A stretch of 64,000 nt of DNA from Himantopus leucocephalus (lineage: Eukaryota > Chordata > Aves > Charadriiformes > Recurvirostridae): the NCBI GenBank assembly GCA_003993805.1, contig RSEF01000002.1, forward strand, positions 91,773,024 to 91,837,023. The letters run 5' to 3'. The position numbers were made by a program, and so were the translations under genes. The notes beneath the pieces were generated by a model. That model did not search any database, was not told the origin of the DNA, and saw nothing but the letters and a program-made list of their open reading frames with translations. Positions 1 to 12,690 of this stretch are shown piece by piece; the stretch's first letter is position 1, and the number at the start of each line of letters is the position of its first letter.

Positions 1-3000
1 AAATGCTGTTTCCAGCTCCAAAGGGAGCAGACAAGTACGTTCTTCTTTGAACCTACAGGTTGAGGGCATGAACTATTCTACCTTTACCGTAATAGGATTA
101 CCAGTAAGAAACTTGAGGTGTCTCAGTGGCTTAGCTGAACTATTCTACAGGTCATTTGAGCATGTGATGACCAGTTTCCATGGAAATCTCAAAGGATTAT
201 ATTTTCTCAGAATTTCTGGTATTTATTACTATTCAGCTGAGGTGAAAGTATCACATGAACAGGCCCTAGGATGTTTCACAGATTAATCAGTGAGTCTTGA
301 GTATTTATTTAGTGCTCAGAGAGATTTACATACAAAGTGATGCAGATTTGTCTCTGTCTTACAAACACAGGCACTGAAGATTCAAGTAACTCATTCAAGG
401 TAAGAAAAGCGGCTGACAGCAGAGAATGGCAATGCCTTACTCCAGTAAGACAACCAGCAAACAGAAGTCTGTCTCTCTCCCTTCTTTTTGTGCTTGCGGT
501 TCAAGCTGAAAACAAAAAGCTCCAGTATACACTCAAACAACATTAAAAGTTAATCACCTTGTCCTAATTTAAAAATCTCCATATTCATGAGATCTTGGAT
601 AAGGTTTTTGTTTTACTGAGGCCAACAGTGATAGCCAACAAAACCCATTACTAAAACCGGCACCAACAATTTTTTCACACCACAGCTGCTCTTTGAATAA
701 AGATAAAATTTCTAACTTGTGCTACTGAGTTGATGAATGGAGACTTTCCTGGCTGCAAGTAAAGATGCACTGCTATCGCTTGTTTGTACATGGGGGATGA
801 ACTACCCCTCTTCCACAGCAGAAAGAAGCGTTTTTTTCTTAAAATGAACCCTTATTTTTTTTTAATTCCTTGTAGATAGGAAGTGAGACTAAGTCAGTTA
901 TGGCAGAATTTGTCATGCTGAGGGACGGAGCATAACTCATTCTAGAACACTGACAGCATTTGATGCTACACCATGAACCTCCCTGGGATTCCCTGGAGTT
1001 AATTTTGATCTGAAAAATCCAAGAGGCTCCAAGATGCTCTTACCACAGACAGCAACCTCCATGTATGCCTTTTGATTATGGACAAACAAAAAATAGGTGG
1101 GAGAAATACCACCATTTAAATAGAATTTTGTATCTGAAGAAATGAAGTAATTAAAGCAGGAACAGAGGAACAGGCCCTATCTTTTGACATAAAGACTGGA
1201 CATAAGAGCCTCAGCTCCCTGAATTAGCTGCACATTGTACATTGCCAGTGGGCAGTTTGTCCCCAGTGTTTCCTTAAATGCTGTTGAGTTTATAAATTTG
1301 CCTAAAAGAGTACAGAAAACACACACATAAGCAGTTCAGAATGCCTTATATCTGCAGCTTGTTTTATGTATAGCAGGCATGCATCTGAGCATCTTCCAAT
1401 GGTCCTGACCTTAAGAATATTTGGTTTTGAAATAACGATTAAAAACGTGTGGACAAACATATTGCTTTCGGGTCACTTTGTATAGACAAACTAGTGTACT
1501 TCATGTTTATTCTAGTCTTTTCCAGATCAAAAGAATGCTTGCTTTGTAGTAAACATGTGCAGCCTTCAGAAGCGTAACTAATTAAAAAACTGAGTTTTCA
1601 AGCTGGGTGCGAGGCTCCAGGCCATGCCCAAGATTGAGAGCTGCAGGACTTTGCTGCTGCCCCTGAGAGAGCTTCCAGCTTGGGAACCAGCTAACTTTGT
1701 CTTCACGCAGAGCCATCAAATTCCCCCTCACAGAGACACTCCTCTGGATCACAGAAAACCACCTACCGGCAGCTCCACTTCTGTGGTTCACCTTTCCATG
1801 CTTGGCAGTGAGATCAGGACAGTTTGCATTACAGCACCACTGACGGGAAAGGATTTCATTCAAAAATATGTGATACCTACAGGTAGCAAAAATAGTCATA
1901 GCTCTTAGGTATTTGGCTAGTACATATTACGCTCATCGTATTGCCTCTAGTAGACTATGGGGCTTCATGGCACCTATTAGTAAATGTGGAACATGTAAAC
2001 TTGAGCTCTGTTTTGAAATCCAATGATTGCTAACATCTTTAAAAGGCTCGTCTCCAGAAGCACGCTGTAATTTTTTGGATGACCCCACTGACAACCGCAC
2101 AGAGGCACATTTAACGTACAGATGTAGACCTTTACAAAAACATTGTATTACTCTGATCTCCCCCTGTTTATTCATGCTGTTCTCTTTTCACCCTATTGTA
2201 TTTACAATTGGAGCAGACTTACTGCCTTACAGTTGAATATTAACGCTTACGTATCAACAAAGCTCAATAATTTTATTACAATGGGAGCTTCATTAAAATA
2301 GCCTACTGAAAGAATTAAGATGTAAAGATACTAATAAAAAAGTACACTCCCAACAGCTACATCAATATATTCAGCACCTTTAGAAACTGTTGCGAAAAAC
2401 ATTGAAAGTTTTATTTCCCTTTTAGTGCTTGGAAAATAACATTAAGAAGCTTAATTGGCTTTCTCAAGGTCACACATTTAAGCCACCGGCAGAACAGCGA
2501 TTGCAGGGTAGGAAAGCCAAGGTACTGAATGCAGTACCTAGCAACCATAGGACCAGCACTAGTGCCCTAGGTCTAAGCAGTGCCTGCCTACTCTTGGGAT
2601 AAATATAGCAGGTTGTTTTCTTCCCCTTTCTCCTAAAGAACGAAATCATTTGCAATTTCTGCTGGCTGCTGTGAATTTGGTTTGCTGGAGCTTCGGTGGC
2701 TGAAAATGAACCAACAGCAGGTGGCAGCAGTTTGTCACGCTTCCAACCTCGTCTGGGTTCACAAGCAAGAATCTCTGGCCAGATAAATAGCTTTTTGCCT
2801 CCTGGATTCGTTCTGTATTTCTGCAGAAGAGAATTTTGACTCTCCCGGAAAGGTTTTTCTACTAGACTTCAAAGAAAACTTGGTACTGGGCGACTCTTGG
2901 TGATGCCAGGTATGCCCAGTGCTCGACCCTGAATACAGACTGCTGGCTTCATTGGAAGACTGCCTGTGTGAATGCAGAGAACAGGGATGTTCTAGGAGGC

Positions 3001-6000
3001 TTGGGTACCATGAAGAAAATAGGGGCAGATAATTTTCTGTCAGTCTCTTGAGTAATACAGGAGTACCCTCAATTAAATGTGATGATTAGAATGACTTAAG
3101 CAAACTTCTAAAGCAAGACTATAAAGTGTTTAAATATTCTCTATGAAATGAACCTATTAATTGCAGCATTTAACTACTACATTCTCCTACATCAGAATAC
3201 ATGCCAGTAATGTATTTTTTGTTTATTTCCAATTAACATGCACGGTTTCTTCCTTCTTAACTTGCATTTTATAGCACAAGCAATGTCTCAAGGATATGCA
3301 AGCTAATTGTTTTGCACTGAAACGGCTGTGTTTTTCATCTGTTAGCTACAGTTATTGTTGTGTGCAGGAACGCTGTTAAAACCTTAGTAAACATTATTAA
3401 GCACAAAAAGAATGATGATAGTTCAATGAGCACTAAGCTGTGGACTAATGGAATGATGCACGGTACAATGCAAGAACAAGGAGAAACGACAAAAGGAATT
3501 CCACATTTGCAAGCAAGCTGAGCTTTGTGAAATCTTTAAAGATAAATTCAGCAGGGTAAGGAGCTGCAAGTTCCACTTCTCAGTAGAACAAGCTGGTTCT
3601 AAGAACCCACTAAAAGCTTCTATTTTCATGTCCTTACTAGGGGGGAAAAAAAGCAACAGAACTCTTCTATACATACATTATGATATCATGTAGAAAAGCA
3701 GCATTGGTAAAACTACACATTTTCTAGCTTCTATTAATTTATAATTTTTACAATTTAGTCCACAGAATGCTTACAGCTCCACTCAGAAAAATGGATACTA
3801 GAAATGCAGATGTAAAATCAGTTTCTTCTCACATGTTGATAGTAAATAATACCACCCTTTTGCGCTTAGTATGGACAACGTTTTATCAGCTAGACACATC
3901 ATTTAAGCACAGCACCTTCCCACAGTCACCCTGAACGACTGAATTGGGATGTACTTCCCAGAAGTATTCTTAACGAAAGGCAACAGGCCTTACTAAATAG
4001 GGACCACCTCTCCCAGTAAACCAATATTCCATTCCTGTTTATTCCAGTGAGTTCCAGCATGACTTTGCTCAGTTTAGTTCACACCTCTTGATTTCTCTTT
4101 CTTCCGTCCATGGATGAGGACAGGGATTTGCACCTCCTGTTCAAAGTATTCAAACTGACAGACAGCAAATGCCTTCCAATAGGCAAGTAAAAATGAACTT
4201 GTGGTATAAAATAGAAACAGCCCACTGAACAGCCCACATTTTATTTCACTTTTTCCCTGGAATGTCAAGGGGTTGAAGGATGCAAACATTTGTATATTGC
4301 TATTTTGATATTTTCTAATGCTAACAAGCATTGCCTATGCTCTCCAAAAACTGCCTCATCAAGCTACTGTGCCAAGCTGTATCTTCAGTGTAGTCTGTGA
4401 TAGTGGAACCAGAGATGCTGGAGCTACTTTCCAAATTCCAAATGTCTGCGTTGAAAGTCTCTGCAGCTTTCCAGCAGCTCACATGCAATGAAATGCAGTG
4501 AGACAGTGTGGCACCTCTTTCTCTTTTTTCTGACTTCCCTTGTGTCTCATGCATCTTAGGTGCCAGAGGAGAAAGGCTACTGCAATTTGAAGCAATATAA
4601 AAACATCTTTAGAGAAGTGAGTTTGCAGGCTGGCTTATTGCACCGTGTATGGAAAGGTGATACCATGAAGTTGCCGAACCCTAATTTTAATTTGTAATTT
4701 AGGAGAAAAGATGGAAAGGACTGGTACAATTAGTCCGGTTGGATCTGAATTTTCATGCTGTATTTAGCAGTGTTCATCCCAGACAAACATTTTCTTTAGC
4801 AATTTAAACCCCATTTTTTACATTCTTGGGTCTCTAGAATATTTATTGAATGTTCCTCCCACTCAAAACCTACTAGTCAGCAAAGTTTTAAAATTATTAC
4901 GTGCAGCTATATAAAATAACTGCTTTATTTCAGCCATCCACATGATATTCCTAGCACGAGATTCTAATAGCAGCTCTCAGAAGTGTATGAGCAGACAGTT
5001 GTAATGTACTGCACATAGACTAGATCACAGTGTTATTAATACATCCATAAGTGTACCAATGCCCATTAGCTATCAAGTTGCGATCTGACTTCTGTATCCC
5101 CCTCACTTTACATCATTATGCTGACACAATCAGACTGGCAGCTCAGACTAATTAAAACCTGAATTAAGAACTAGAGAATACCAACTTTCTTTTAGCATTA
5201 AGAATAAATAAGGTAGAAACAATGACTGAAAGACCCTTATTAAGAAAAGCATTACATGATAGTACAAAATAAACCCAGCTACAAAATAAGCCCAGTTAAT
5301 ATTAGAGTATCACACCTAGTAGCACAAAGTATAAATAATTTGCCTATCTGACCATTGTTTCAATCATTCTTATTTCCTTTACTATGTTTTACACATAGCA
5401 AGAGTTGCTTTTTTCAGGTTTCTAGGCATTTTTGATGGGCCAATAGTACTACACATACACTCTAATGAGTACAGCGTACAGAATCTCAGCAGGAGATGAG
5501 AATGAGCAGATCCTGGGAAATACTCTCTCTGCTGGCCAGGACAGTCCTGATGGTTTGACTTCAGTCTCAGGGCAGGCAATTATCTGAAGACTATGGGTAT
5601 TACTAGCTCTTTTTTCATATGAATTTGGATCTGCCTAAGAGATCGTGAGTCTTCTTCACGTCAATGTAGAGGTGGGAAAGTAGGTCTATTTCCTATTAAA
5701 ACTTTGTCCCTCAGGGCTGTGAAAAGTGACCTCTAAGCCTCTGCATATGACCCTTCAGTTCCCTGAATTACTGGTGGAGGAAATGACTTGGCATTTTGTC
5801 AGAAAACATTCGCCTTTTTGGTAACCAGTGGAGAACTCCCACACATGCACTTGGCTGCCTTTTTCTCTTGGTGGGGTATTGCCTACTTTTAGGAATGAGT
5901 TAATGCAGTCCCTACAGTATCTGGCACAATCCAGCAGCTATAGAAAGTAGGATTTGAGCTACTAGAGCTTCTGCTATTTCAACACATCATACGCATTCCT

Positions 6001-6612
6001 CCTGCACTTTCTATTTTAACTATTTACTTCGTATCAGCGAGGTTCAACCCCTTTATCTGTGCTTCCATTGTTAGGCAGGCTTGCATTTGACAGGTAAAGA
6101 AGAAAGTACCAGCTCAGCCGAACACGCTGTTTGTGACCCATGAAGAAAGAGATCAGTAGGAATAGGCATGTCAGGACTAGGTTTTAACAGGTAGCTCACA
6201 AGCTGGTTATGGTTTTAACAGTTTTTAATGTTTGACTGAACCAGTCCAAACATTCTGTGCACAGTCTATCAATGGGAGCAAAAGCAAGTTCATAGGCGTG
6301 AAAGCTATTGCTTTTACAGCCTGACTTTGAGGGAGAGATGCAGAGATCACAAGCAAACTCCAGGGCAACATGTATCCTCCTACACGTCTGAAAGAATTGC
6401 ATTTTGCAGAAAGGAGGACATTTGGTGATTATTTAGGGTTGCTTTGGGACAATTGTCTTGAACGTAATGTGTCCAGCTTAATTTAAATCGTCTTAAGTAC
6501 TATTCTCCTAGCTATTACTAAAACTTAAATTTGCTTTAATTAGCTTTCATTGAAAAAACAATGCAAACATTAATGTTCTTGGGTTTTAGCATCAGTGCCT
6601 TTTTAATTACAG
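1..6612. other. AT-rich non-coding stretch
   Basis: No gene is supported here. Two very short candidate exons can be drawn on the plus strand, 59-103 (frame open, followed by gtaaga) and 371-399 (acceptor after a cag, followed by gtaaga). They are phase-compatible with each other and with the candidate at 6613, but at 45 and 29 bases they are too short to separate from chance. Several frames of 60-105 codons exist on both strands and look like random open frames. No known repeat family was recognised. Confidence 0.5.
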
Positions 6613-6748
6613 TTTGCGATACTTCGCTGAATTTGAGGAGGGGAAGTCTCTTTTATTAAAGTTGGACTTGAAGCATATTAAACAATGTGTACGTTTACAT
6701 CAAGCTTGTACGGACTTAAGTCTGTTCTTCAACACCCATGTGGTTACA
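6613..6748 (+). CDS. Candidate coding exon, unidentified
   Basis: An open frame of 45 codons starts behind a weak pyrimidine tract ending in attacag and ends at ACA followed by gtaaag. The start phase is 2 and the end phase is 0. The frame includes LRYFAEFEEGKSLLLK and VRLHQACTDLSLFF, which have the mixed, amphipathic look of real protein. The frame runs on without the splice to a TGA at 6797-6799. That is followed by two AATAAA hexamers (6842 and 6851) and a run of 24 A (6942-6965), so an alternative reading is the 3' part of an old retrocopy. I do not recognise the family. Random frames of this length are common in this window. Confidence 0.3.
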
Positions 6749-6941
6749 GTAAAGCTAAATCCCAAACTGGTTACTGAGCTGCAAGAGTTATTTGCTTGAT
6801 GTATGTTCTGAAAACACTGCAAACTGAGTAACCGAAATAGTAATAAACCAAATAAACTTGCTCATGTTCACATGCAGAGTTTTCAGTAGCACAGGTCGTA
6901 GCTCCACCTGATCTCAGCCAGAAGCTGCACTGGTGGGATGG

Positions 6942-6965
6942 AAAAAAAAAAAAAAAAAAAAAAAA
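6942..6965 (+). repeat. Poly(A) tract, 24 bases
   Basis: An uninterrupted run of 24 A is followed by ggagagag. It lies 85-100 bases downstream of two AATAAA hexamers. It may be a simple mononucleotide tract or the A-tail of a retroposed transcript. A single undetermined base lies just downstream at 6993. Confidence 0.85.
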
Positions 6966-9417
6966 GGAGAGAGTCCAAGCCATCTTTAGCTANCTTGGCA
7001 CTTAGAGACAAATGATGAAATGCCTTTAAAGTACTGACATTTAAAGCAACCATACTCTCAGCTGAGAATTAGTTTATTCTGGACTCCTCTGACTTCCTTA
7101 GCCTTACTACTCTATAACCCAGCTGTCACGCAGCTGACAACAGGCCCATTAACTCTGCCAAATGATGGCTTTCCTATTTTCAAACACAGTAGGCTCCTAA
7201 ATATTCAGCCTCTGCTATCAACAGCTGAGTGTCAACTTTCATCGGCAGCTTTAAGCCGCTCAGCTCAGTACCCAGTAATTTACTGGGTTAAATAGATCAC
7301 TGTTTTTCACTGCACTTCCCACTCCTTCCCCCCAAACCCAGCCAAGAGTTTTTCATTGACCTTTTATGTGCACGTTAGTAAAACATACCCTTGTTCAGGA
7401 AAGGTTTTACACACATGTATTTTTAAGCCATATGAGAACTTCTCAAACCAACTTAGCACAAGTAACTGCCAGAATCAGGACCAATCCGTGGGAAAAGTTG
7501 TACTTCAAAGTTTTCTGTCTCATACTCGGTTTAAATTCTCCCTTGTTTTCAACCATATTTCAAAGCATTTGTGCTGTGTTACTGTCCAGTGCATTGCGAT
7601 ATGCTTAACACATTCCTACCTCTCTGGTTTGAAGGTGCACACACATTACTGCTCTGAAGATGGAGCTAAAGATTTTTGCAAAGTTAGAAGGAACTAAACA
7701 CAAATAAAAAGAACAGATAAAAAGTTTACAGCTTTTTTTTTCTCCTTGTAAAGAACTGATAAATAAGCCATGTTTTCCTGACTGCAGCTTATAGAGTTGG
7801 ACATCTGTAGCTCATTAGCTGTCTACAACTGTCATTCAAATCAATTAATTGAAAGAATTAGGTGCTCTCTAGAAGAGGGACAGAACAAAAATAAATTCAC
7901 TTTTTTTACCATTTCTTCTAAAAGTCTGACATTATTATTTGCTAAGCACAGACCAGCATATTGTTCCAAACCTGTTATCTTTCCTTTCTCTCTTCTTTCT
8001 CCATTGCCTTATCTAGCACTTGCTTTGTACATCAGAAATATCCAATAGTTTCATTCCTACCCAAAGCTTTCATTTTTGGAGAGGGATGTTTTAGACCCCA
8101 GACTTATGAAAAGGCCCCTTGGATACTCTCTTTATAGTACACTGTACTCTGTACAGTGGCCTAATTTCAGTACTACATCTTCTACATGGCAGTTCTAGAT
8201 CTAATCAAAATTATTTCAATATTCTTTCTATGCTTAATGCTACGATTTTCAAGGATATTTTCCAGCATTTTAGGTCTCCTAACCGTTTCCCTTTTGAAAG
8301 GTTATTGCAAAGTATCTTGCTTATATTCGATCCAAGAAACTCTCTCCAGGTTTAATCACTTTAGAGACTGCTGGGACTCTGTGTTACTCTCTCTTTGCTG
8401 GATATCAGGAGATGAAAACTTGGACAGTGTTCCATAATAACAGTAGATGATGATGATGGATTTGAGTTTATATGAATGCAGCCAGAAACTCCATAGCCTG
8501 CTGGCACTACTGACATGGCAAGGAGGACTGGACAAAATGAGTAGGAAAGAATTCAGTTTCCACAACTGACTATAAACTGAGCATTATCCTTTGATTGCCT
8601 AACTCTGTAGTTGTACCTGATGTGCTTTTGTGTAGGTGTCTGTAAGTAAGCAGTAGTGCATTGAAAAACAGCCCTGCTATCCTGCTGCTACTACACTGTG
8701 CCTTTACAGAGTAAGACAGAGTCCCATTCTATGATAAGGAATTAATTCCAGACATTATCTCTTTTGAATACTACAACTTGGACAACTCCTGCCAAAATCA
8801 TGCAGTTCTTTTTAATGGTTCCTATTAGCAAAGGCTATAGCCTACTGTTCTGGCCTAGGTCACGATAAAACTGTTGTCGAATTCCCTCATGCTCAAAGCT
8901 CCTAAACATCAGAACCAGAATAAAATGAAACGAAACTATTTGATCACTTGACATGGGACCATTCAGTTCACAACTCCTACCTCCACTTTGTCCATTAGGT
9001 TCTGTGAAAACTCGCTTAAGCACATAGCAAGGTTTGCTATCAGGTTCTAAATAACCTTATGAACAGGTATACTAAAATTAAATAGTACTAAGGATCTATA
9101 GACTCCACAAAGAAAAAGGGAATTGTAGCTTTGCAGTATCTTTCACACAGTAGACTGCAAGCTCTATTACTCAGCACGTGCTGCTGGATACCATGCTCAA
9201 AACATCCAAAACCAACGTCACATATAAATTAATGTAATAAAGTAACACAAGCAATAAAAAGTTAAAAACAACCCAAGAAAAAGAAGTGTTTCTGGGATAC
9301 ACGTTTGTGTGTGTTTGTGTTTAACATGGAAATATATGAAATTCAAAACCAAGAAGTACTGTTTACACTTGTTCCCCCTCCACAAACCTTAATCATCCCC
9401 CAGTAGTTATGACTCAC

Positions 9418-9487
9418 CTGCTGCATCTTTCTGGCTTATTGATGGTTCTAGTTGTGTGGAAATCCATTCCAAAAGCCTTCTCTCATT
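9418..9487 (-). CDS. Candidate minus-strand exon end, unidentified
   Basis: Read on the minus strand, 23 codons are open and end in a phase-1 donor, GCAGCAG followed by gtgagt, a near-consensus 5' splice site. The frame includes RRLLEWISTQLEPSISQK, which looks protein-like. No good acceptor was found upstream: the frame hits a stop at 9488-9490 and the sequence there is purine-rich. It lies on the opposite strand from the other candidates in this part of the window, so it would belong to a different gene or be chance. Confidence 0.2.
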
Positions 9488-9977
9488 TCACTTGGTGTCA
9501 GATTTCCATAGAGACTGAATGTCTTAATTACATAATGTTTTTGTCTGTGTAAGGTTTTATTTCTTCACTCCTGCATGTGATACTATGAAAAAAAAAAAAA
9601 AGAGTAGAGAAAGCAATGATCTTTGAGCATATGAAGTGAGTACAAGGAAGTCTTACCTTCTATCTCAAGTTCCTGGATTTTGTATTTACCTCTTATAAGC
9701 TATCTCAAACCAAAAAGTGAGGCTACAACTTACTTAGGCTGAAGATAACGAGACCTTGTAATAACAAAGAGGATGAAACCAATGGAGAAAATGAAAAACA
9801 GCTTTAGAGAAAGATTGGATGTAAATGACAAAAAATAACCTACCCTTTTATTATACATAACCTGAAAGCTCTTATATGAAAATGCAGCTCTCCATATAGG
9901 CTATTGCCAATAATTACCTTGATTACCCTTAGTTACTTTTCATTAGAATTCCTCTGAGCCCAGAAATTTGTGGTCCC

Positions 9978-10044
9978 CATGCTGGAAACCTCACTTGAAA
10001 CATGCTGGAAACTCACTTCCACATGCTGGAAACCTCACTTGACA
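9978..10044 (+). repeat. Short tandem triplication, 21-23 bp unit
   Basis: Three adjacent copies of a unit beginning catgctggaaacctcacttg lie at 9978-10000, 10001-10021 and 10022-10044. The middle copy has lost one C and differs at its end, while copies one and three are nearly identical. This is a local minisatellite of unknown function. Confidence 0.9.
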
Positions 10045-11726
10045 GGCCTTGAATCAAGGGTTCTTTGCTGCTTGTAAGTTACGTGGGACAAAGATTAGTT
10101 TTAGCTGTTTTATAACCCTCACCACAACACTGCAGATTGCTGTCTCTAGGTGCTACTGTAACAGACAATATTAGACACTTCCTCTACTTAAAAACTCTAA
10201 TGATCTTCATTACCTAATGCAGATGTTAAAGTTTTAAAGCTCTACTTAACTTTTTCTGAGAGATACTGTGAGATCTTCAAAGGAAATATATATTTTAGAA
10301 GCAAAGCACTTTCATTAATACTGTTACTTACACTTGACAGGATAATAGGAGAGACAACTATTAGGGGCTTTCATATGATGAACATTAGTTCTTCCAAATA
10401 TCAAGACCTTAGTTAACTTGGCAAACCTTGCCCCATCTTCATTTTTGGTTTTTTTTTTTTCCTTTTCTTTAAAGCAAAGCAGCATTTCTCAAACCATTTT
10501 GTCTACTGCATGCTTGCAAAGAGGACAAAACCATATTTAATATAATCACAAACAACACCGCAGAATTCTCTGCTTGGTCTCCCTAAAAGCATATCCTCCC
10601 ATTTACGCGAGCAGTTACTAGACGCTGTCCTGTGCGTCACGCTAGCTAGGAGCCAAAGTGCTTTTCTAGATTAAGGTCAAAGCTTTCAGCATCCTGCAGG
10701 TTTGACTCTGCTTCTGCCAGAGTTTTAGTTTGGAATAAATGAAAAGTGTTTTAAGTGTTTTTATTTAATGTTGGGTACCCAAAACAGTGAGCACTTTTGG
10801 CCATTTGGCCCTGCATGACTTGATTAAACTACAATGAAAAGTATGTGGCTGTGCTGGGTTTGCCTCCTTTCTAAGTCAGATGAAGAACTTGACAGGATCT
10901 TTAGCTGAATGAAGAAACCACCCCTATTAAACACACACTTGAGGGTGCTGTGTAGGTCTTCATGTCCCCAGGATCCTAACTTTTGGCAGCTAGTAGGGAT
11001 TCCGAATAACTGATAATTAGGTCAAATTCACGCTAAACCTTGAGTGTTCAGGACTGCTTTACATTTTCAGGCCTATCAGTGCAATGAAAGGGATTAAAAA
11101 TGTAAAAATGCAAACTCAGCTAAATCTTTTATGCTCAGCCCTGAAACCTACACATGGCTGCTGGCTTTCAACTACCCAGAAGAAGCTACGGGAGCTCTTT
11201 AGACTGATAGTGTTTATAGAGTCCCTTTCCTGCTCACTGCTGTTTCTGTGATGGCTTCTAGAAATTATAGTGGCATCAGGAGTTTAATAGTATTTTCTGC
11301 TTCCTAAATCATTCTCCACTTGTTCAGAGGAATTATATTTGATCTGCTTAGTGGTTACAGATCTCAGAGAATGAAATCATTCCTGAAGTTGTCAGCTTGT
11401 TTACTGAAAAATCATTTCTCAGCACATCCTTGACCAGTGGCAGATGGGAAAGCCACAAAATCATGCTTGCCCAAACTGGCCTGCTCTCCAACAGACACTG
11501 TTGCCTAAAGGTCCATCCATTTTTTTTGCAGAATATAGGGCTAAAGCCTTGCTTTACACTGTTAGCTAAAAAACCCTACACTTAAAAAGAGTTTTCAGGA
11601 TTAAGTTTTCGAAACAATTTAGATTTTTATTAATAGCACTGAGCTCATCAATCAAAAAGACCTTTTTAACAGCTTCACATAATAAAGATAATTTATGACA
11701 GGGGTTTCCCCACTTCCTGGGACCAG

Positions 11727-11810
11727 TGGGAGGGAGAAGGGACAAGGAATACCAGGCTAAAGAGGCCTCATGACAATATTAACTTGCAATCCAATTTAAG
11801 AGAGCTGCAG
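11727..11810 (+). CDS. Candidate coding exon, unidentified
   Basis: A 28-codon frame, phase 0 to 0, lies between an acceptor after ttccccacttcctgggaccag and a near-perfect donor, CTGCAG followed by gtaagt. The downstream half (LKRPHDNINLQSNLRELQ) looks like genuine hydrophilic protein. A shorter exon starting at 11756 behind the next cag (phase 2) is equally possible. It is phase-compatible with the candidate at 11958, across an intron of about 147 bases. No family was recognised. Confidence 0.35.
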
Positions 11811-11957
11811 GTAAGTACCACCTTTCTGGACGCCAGGTGGCCCAAATTGCTACACCTTCAGCTCCATGAGCTCCTTGGGGAAAGCAAAGACTTTCTACCA
11901 ATTGTGAAGGTGTGTGACTGCTTAGGGTAACCAAATGTTCTGAACCCTGAGATGCAG

Positions 11958-12152
11958 TTTAAACATTCTTGGCAAAATGTATTACGAAGTATGAAACAGA
12001 AGGCTACTTGTATGCTGCCCAACATAAATACCACAAAGCTACCTCAGGATAAAGATTTTCATAGAGAATATGACCAGGAATATCTGGGTCTGAATGAAGT
12101 CCAGTCTTATTCACAGTCTCCCAGAGATGAAACATTTATGTCCTGTGAACAG
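11958..12152 (+). CDS. Candidate coding exon, unidentified
   Basis: A 65-codon frame, phase 0 to 0, runs from behind a gatgcag acceptor to GAACAG followed by gtactg. The peptide is hydrophilic and polar, with segments such as QKATCMLPNINTTKLPQDKD and EYLGLNEVQSYSQSPRDE. It has the composition of a nuclear or disordered region. The acceptor lacks a strong pyrimidine tract, and the frame continues to a stop at 12234-12236 if unspliced, so this could be part of a random 94-codon frame. No family was recognised. Confidence 0.35.
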
Positions 12153-12360
12153 GTACTGGAATCTAGTTGCCCTCATCATTTGTTAAAAATTAAACTCTTA
12201 CTACTTCTTGAATTCATCCCCAAGCTGTTACTGTGATTTTGCCTGTTAGATGAAAGAAGAACTCAGTGTCAGACTTGGAGCTGTAAGGTCACTCTGCTCT
12301 CTCTCCTGCCTGAGGAGCTTCCAACTCACCCGAGTCCAGCAGCAGCAGCATATAGCATAC

Positions 12361-12690
12361 AATCATAGAATCGTTTAGGTTGGAAAAGACCCTTAAGATC
12401 ATTGAGTCCAATCATAAAACTAACACTGCCAAGTCCACCACTAAATCATGTCCCTCAGCACGACATCTACATGTCTTTTAAATATCTCCAGGGATGGTGA
12501 CTCAACCACTTCTCTGGGCAGCCTGTTCCAATGTTTGATAACCCTTCCACTGCAGAAATTTTTCCTAATATCCAGTCTAAACCTCCACTGGTGCAACTTG
12601 AGCCCATTTCCTCTTGTCCTATCACTTATTACTTGGGAAAAGAGACCGACACCTTTCCTCCCAGCTCACAACCCTTGAAAGGATTGATCT
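12361..12690 (-). mobile_element. CR1 LINE fragment, 3' end
   Basis: The plus strand shows the reverse complement of the avian CR1 3' region. It begins with the octamer-type tail aatcatagaatc, then ggttggaaaagacccttaagatcattgagtcc in pieces, then the diagnostic block around atctccagggatggtgactc, ggcagcctgttccaatg and cctctggtgcaacttgag-like sequence. The element is therefore inserted on the minus strand, with its 3' end at 12361. It is 5' truncated like most CR1 copies. The left-hand boundary on the element's own map (near 12690) is blurred. Three open frames here (12448-12883) are translations of repeat, not genes. Confidence 0.95.

Larger units (their letters stand above)
6966..11726. other. 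AT-rich non-coding stretch
   Basis: No gene is supported. Open frames at 7356-8048 and 8119-8437 have acceptor-like sites (for example before 7396 and 7789) but no consistent donor and phase chain. A minus-strand frame at 9418-9487 ends in a strong donor (CAG followed by gtgagt) and is described separately. There is also a poly(A) run near 9589 and a poly(T) run near 10449. Confidence 0.5.
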
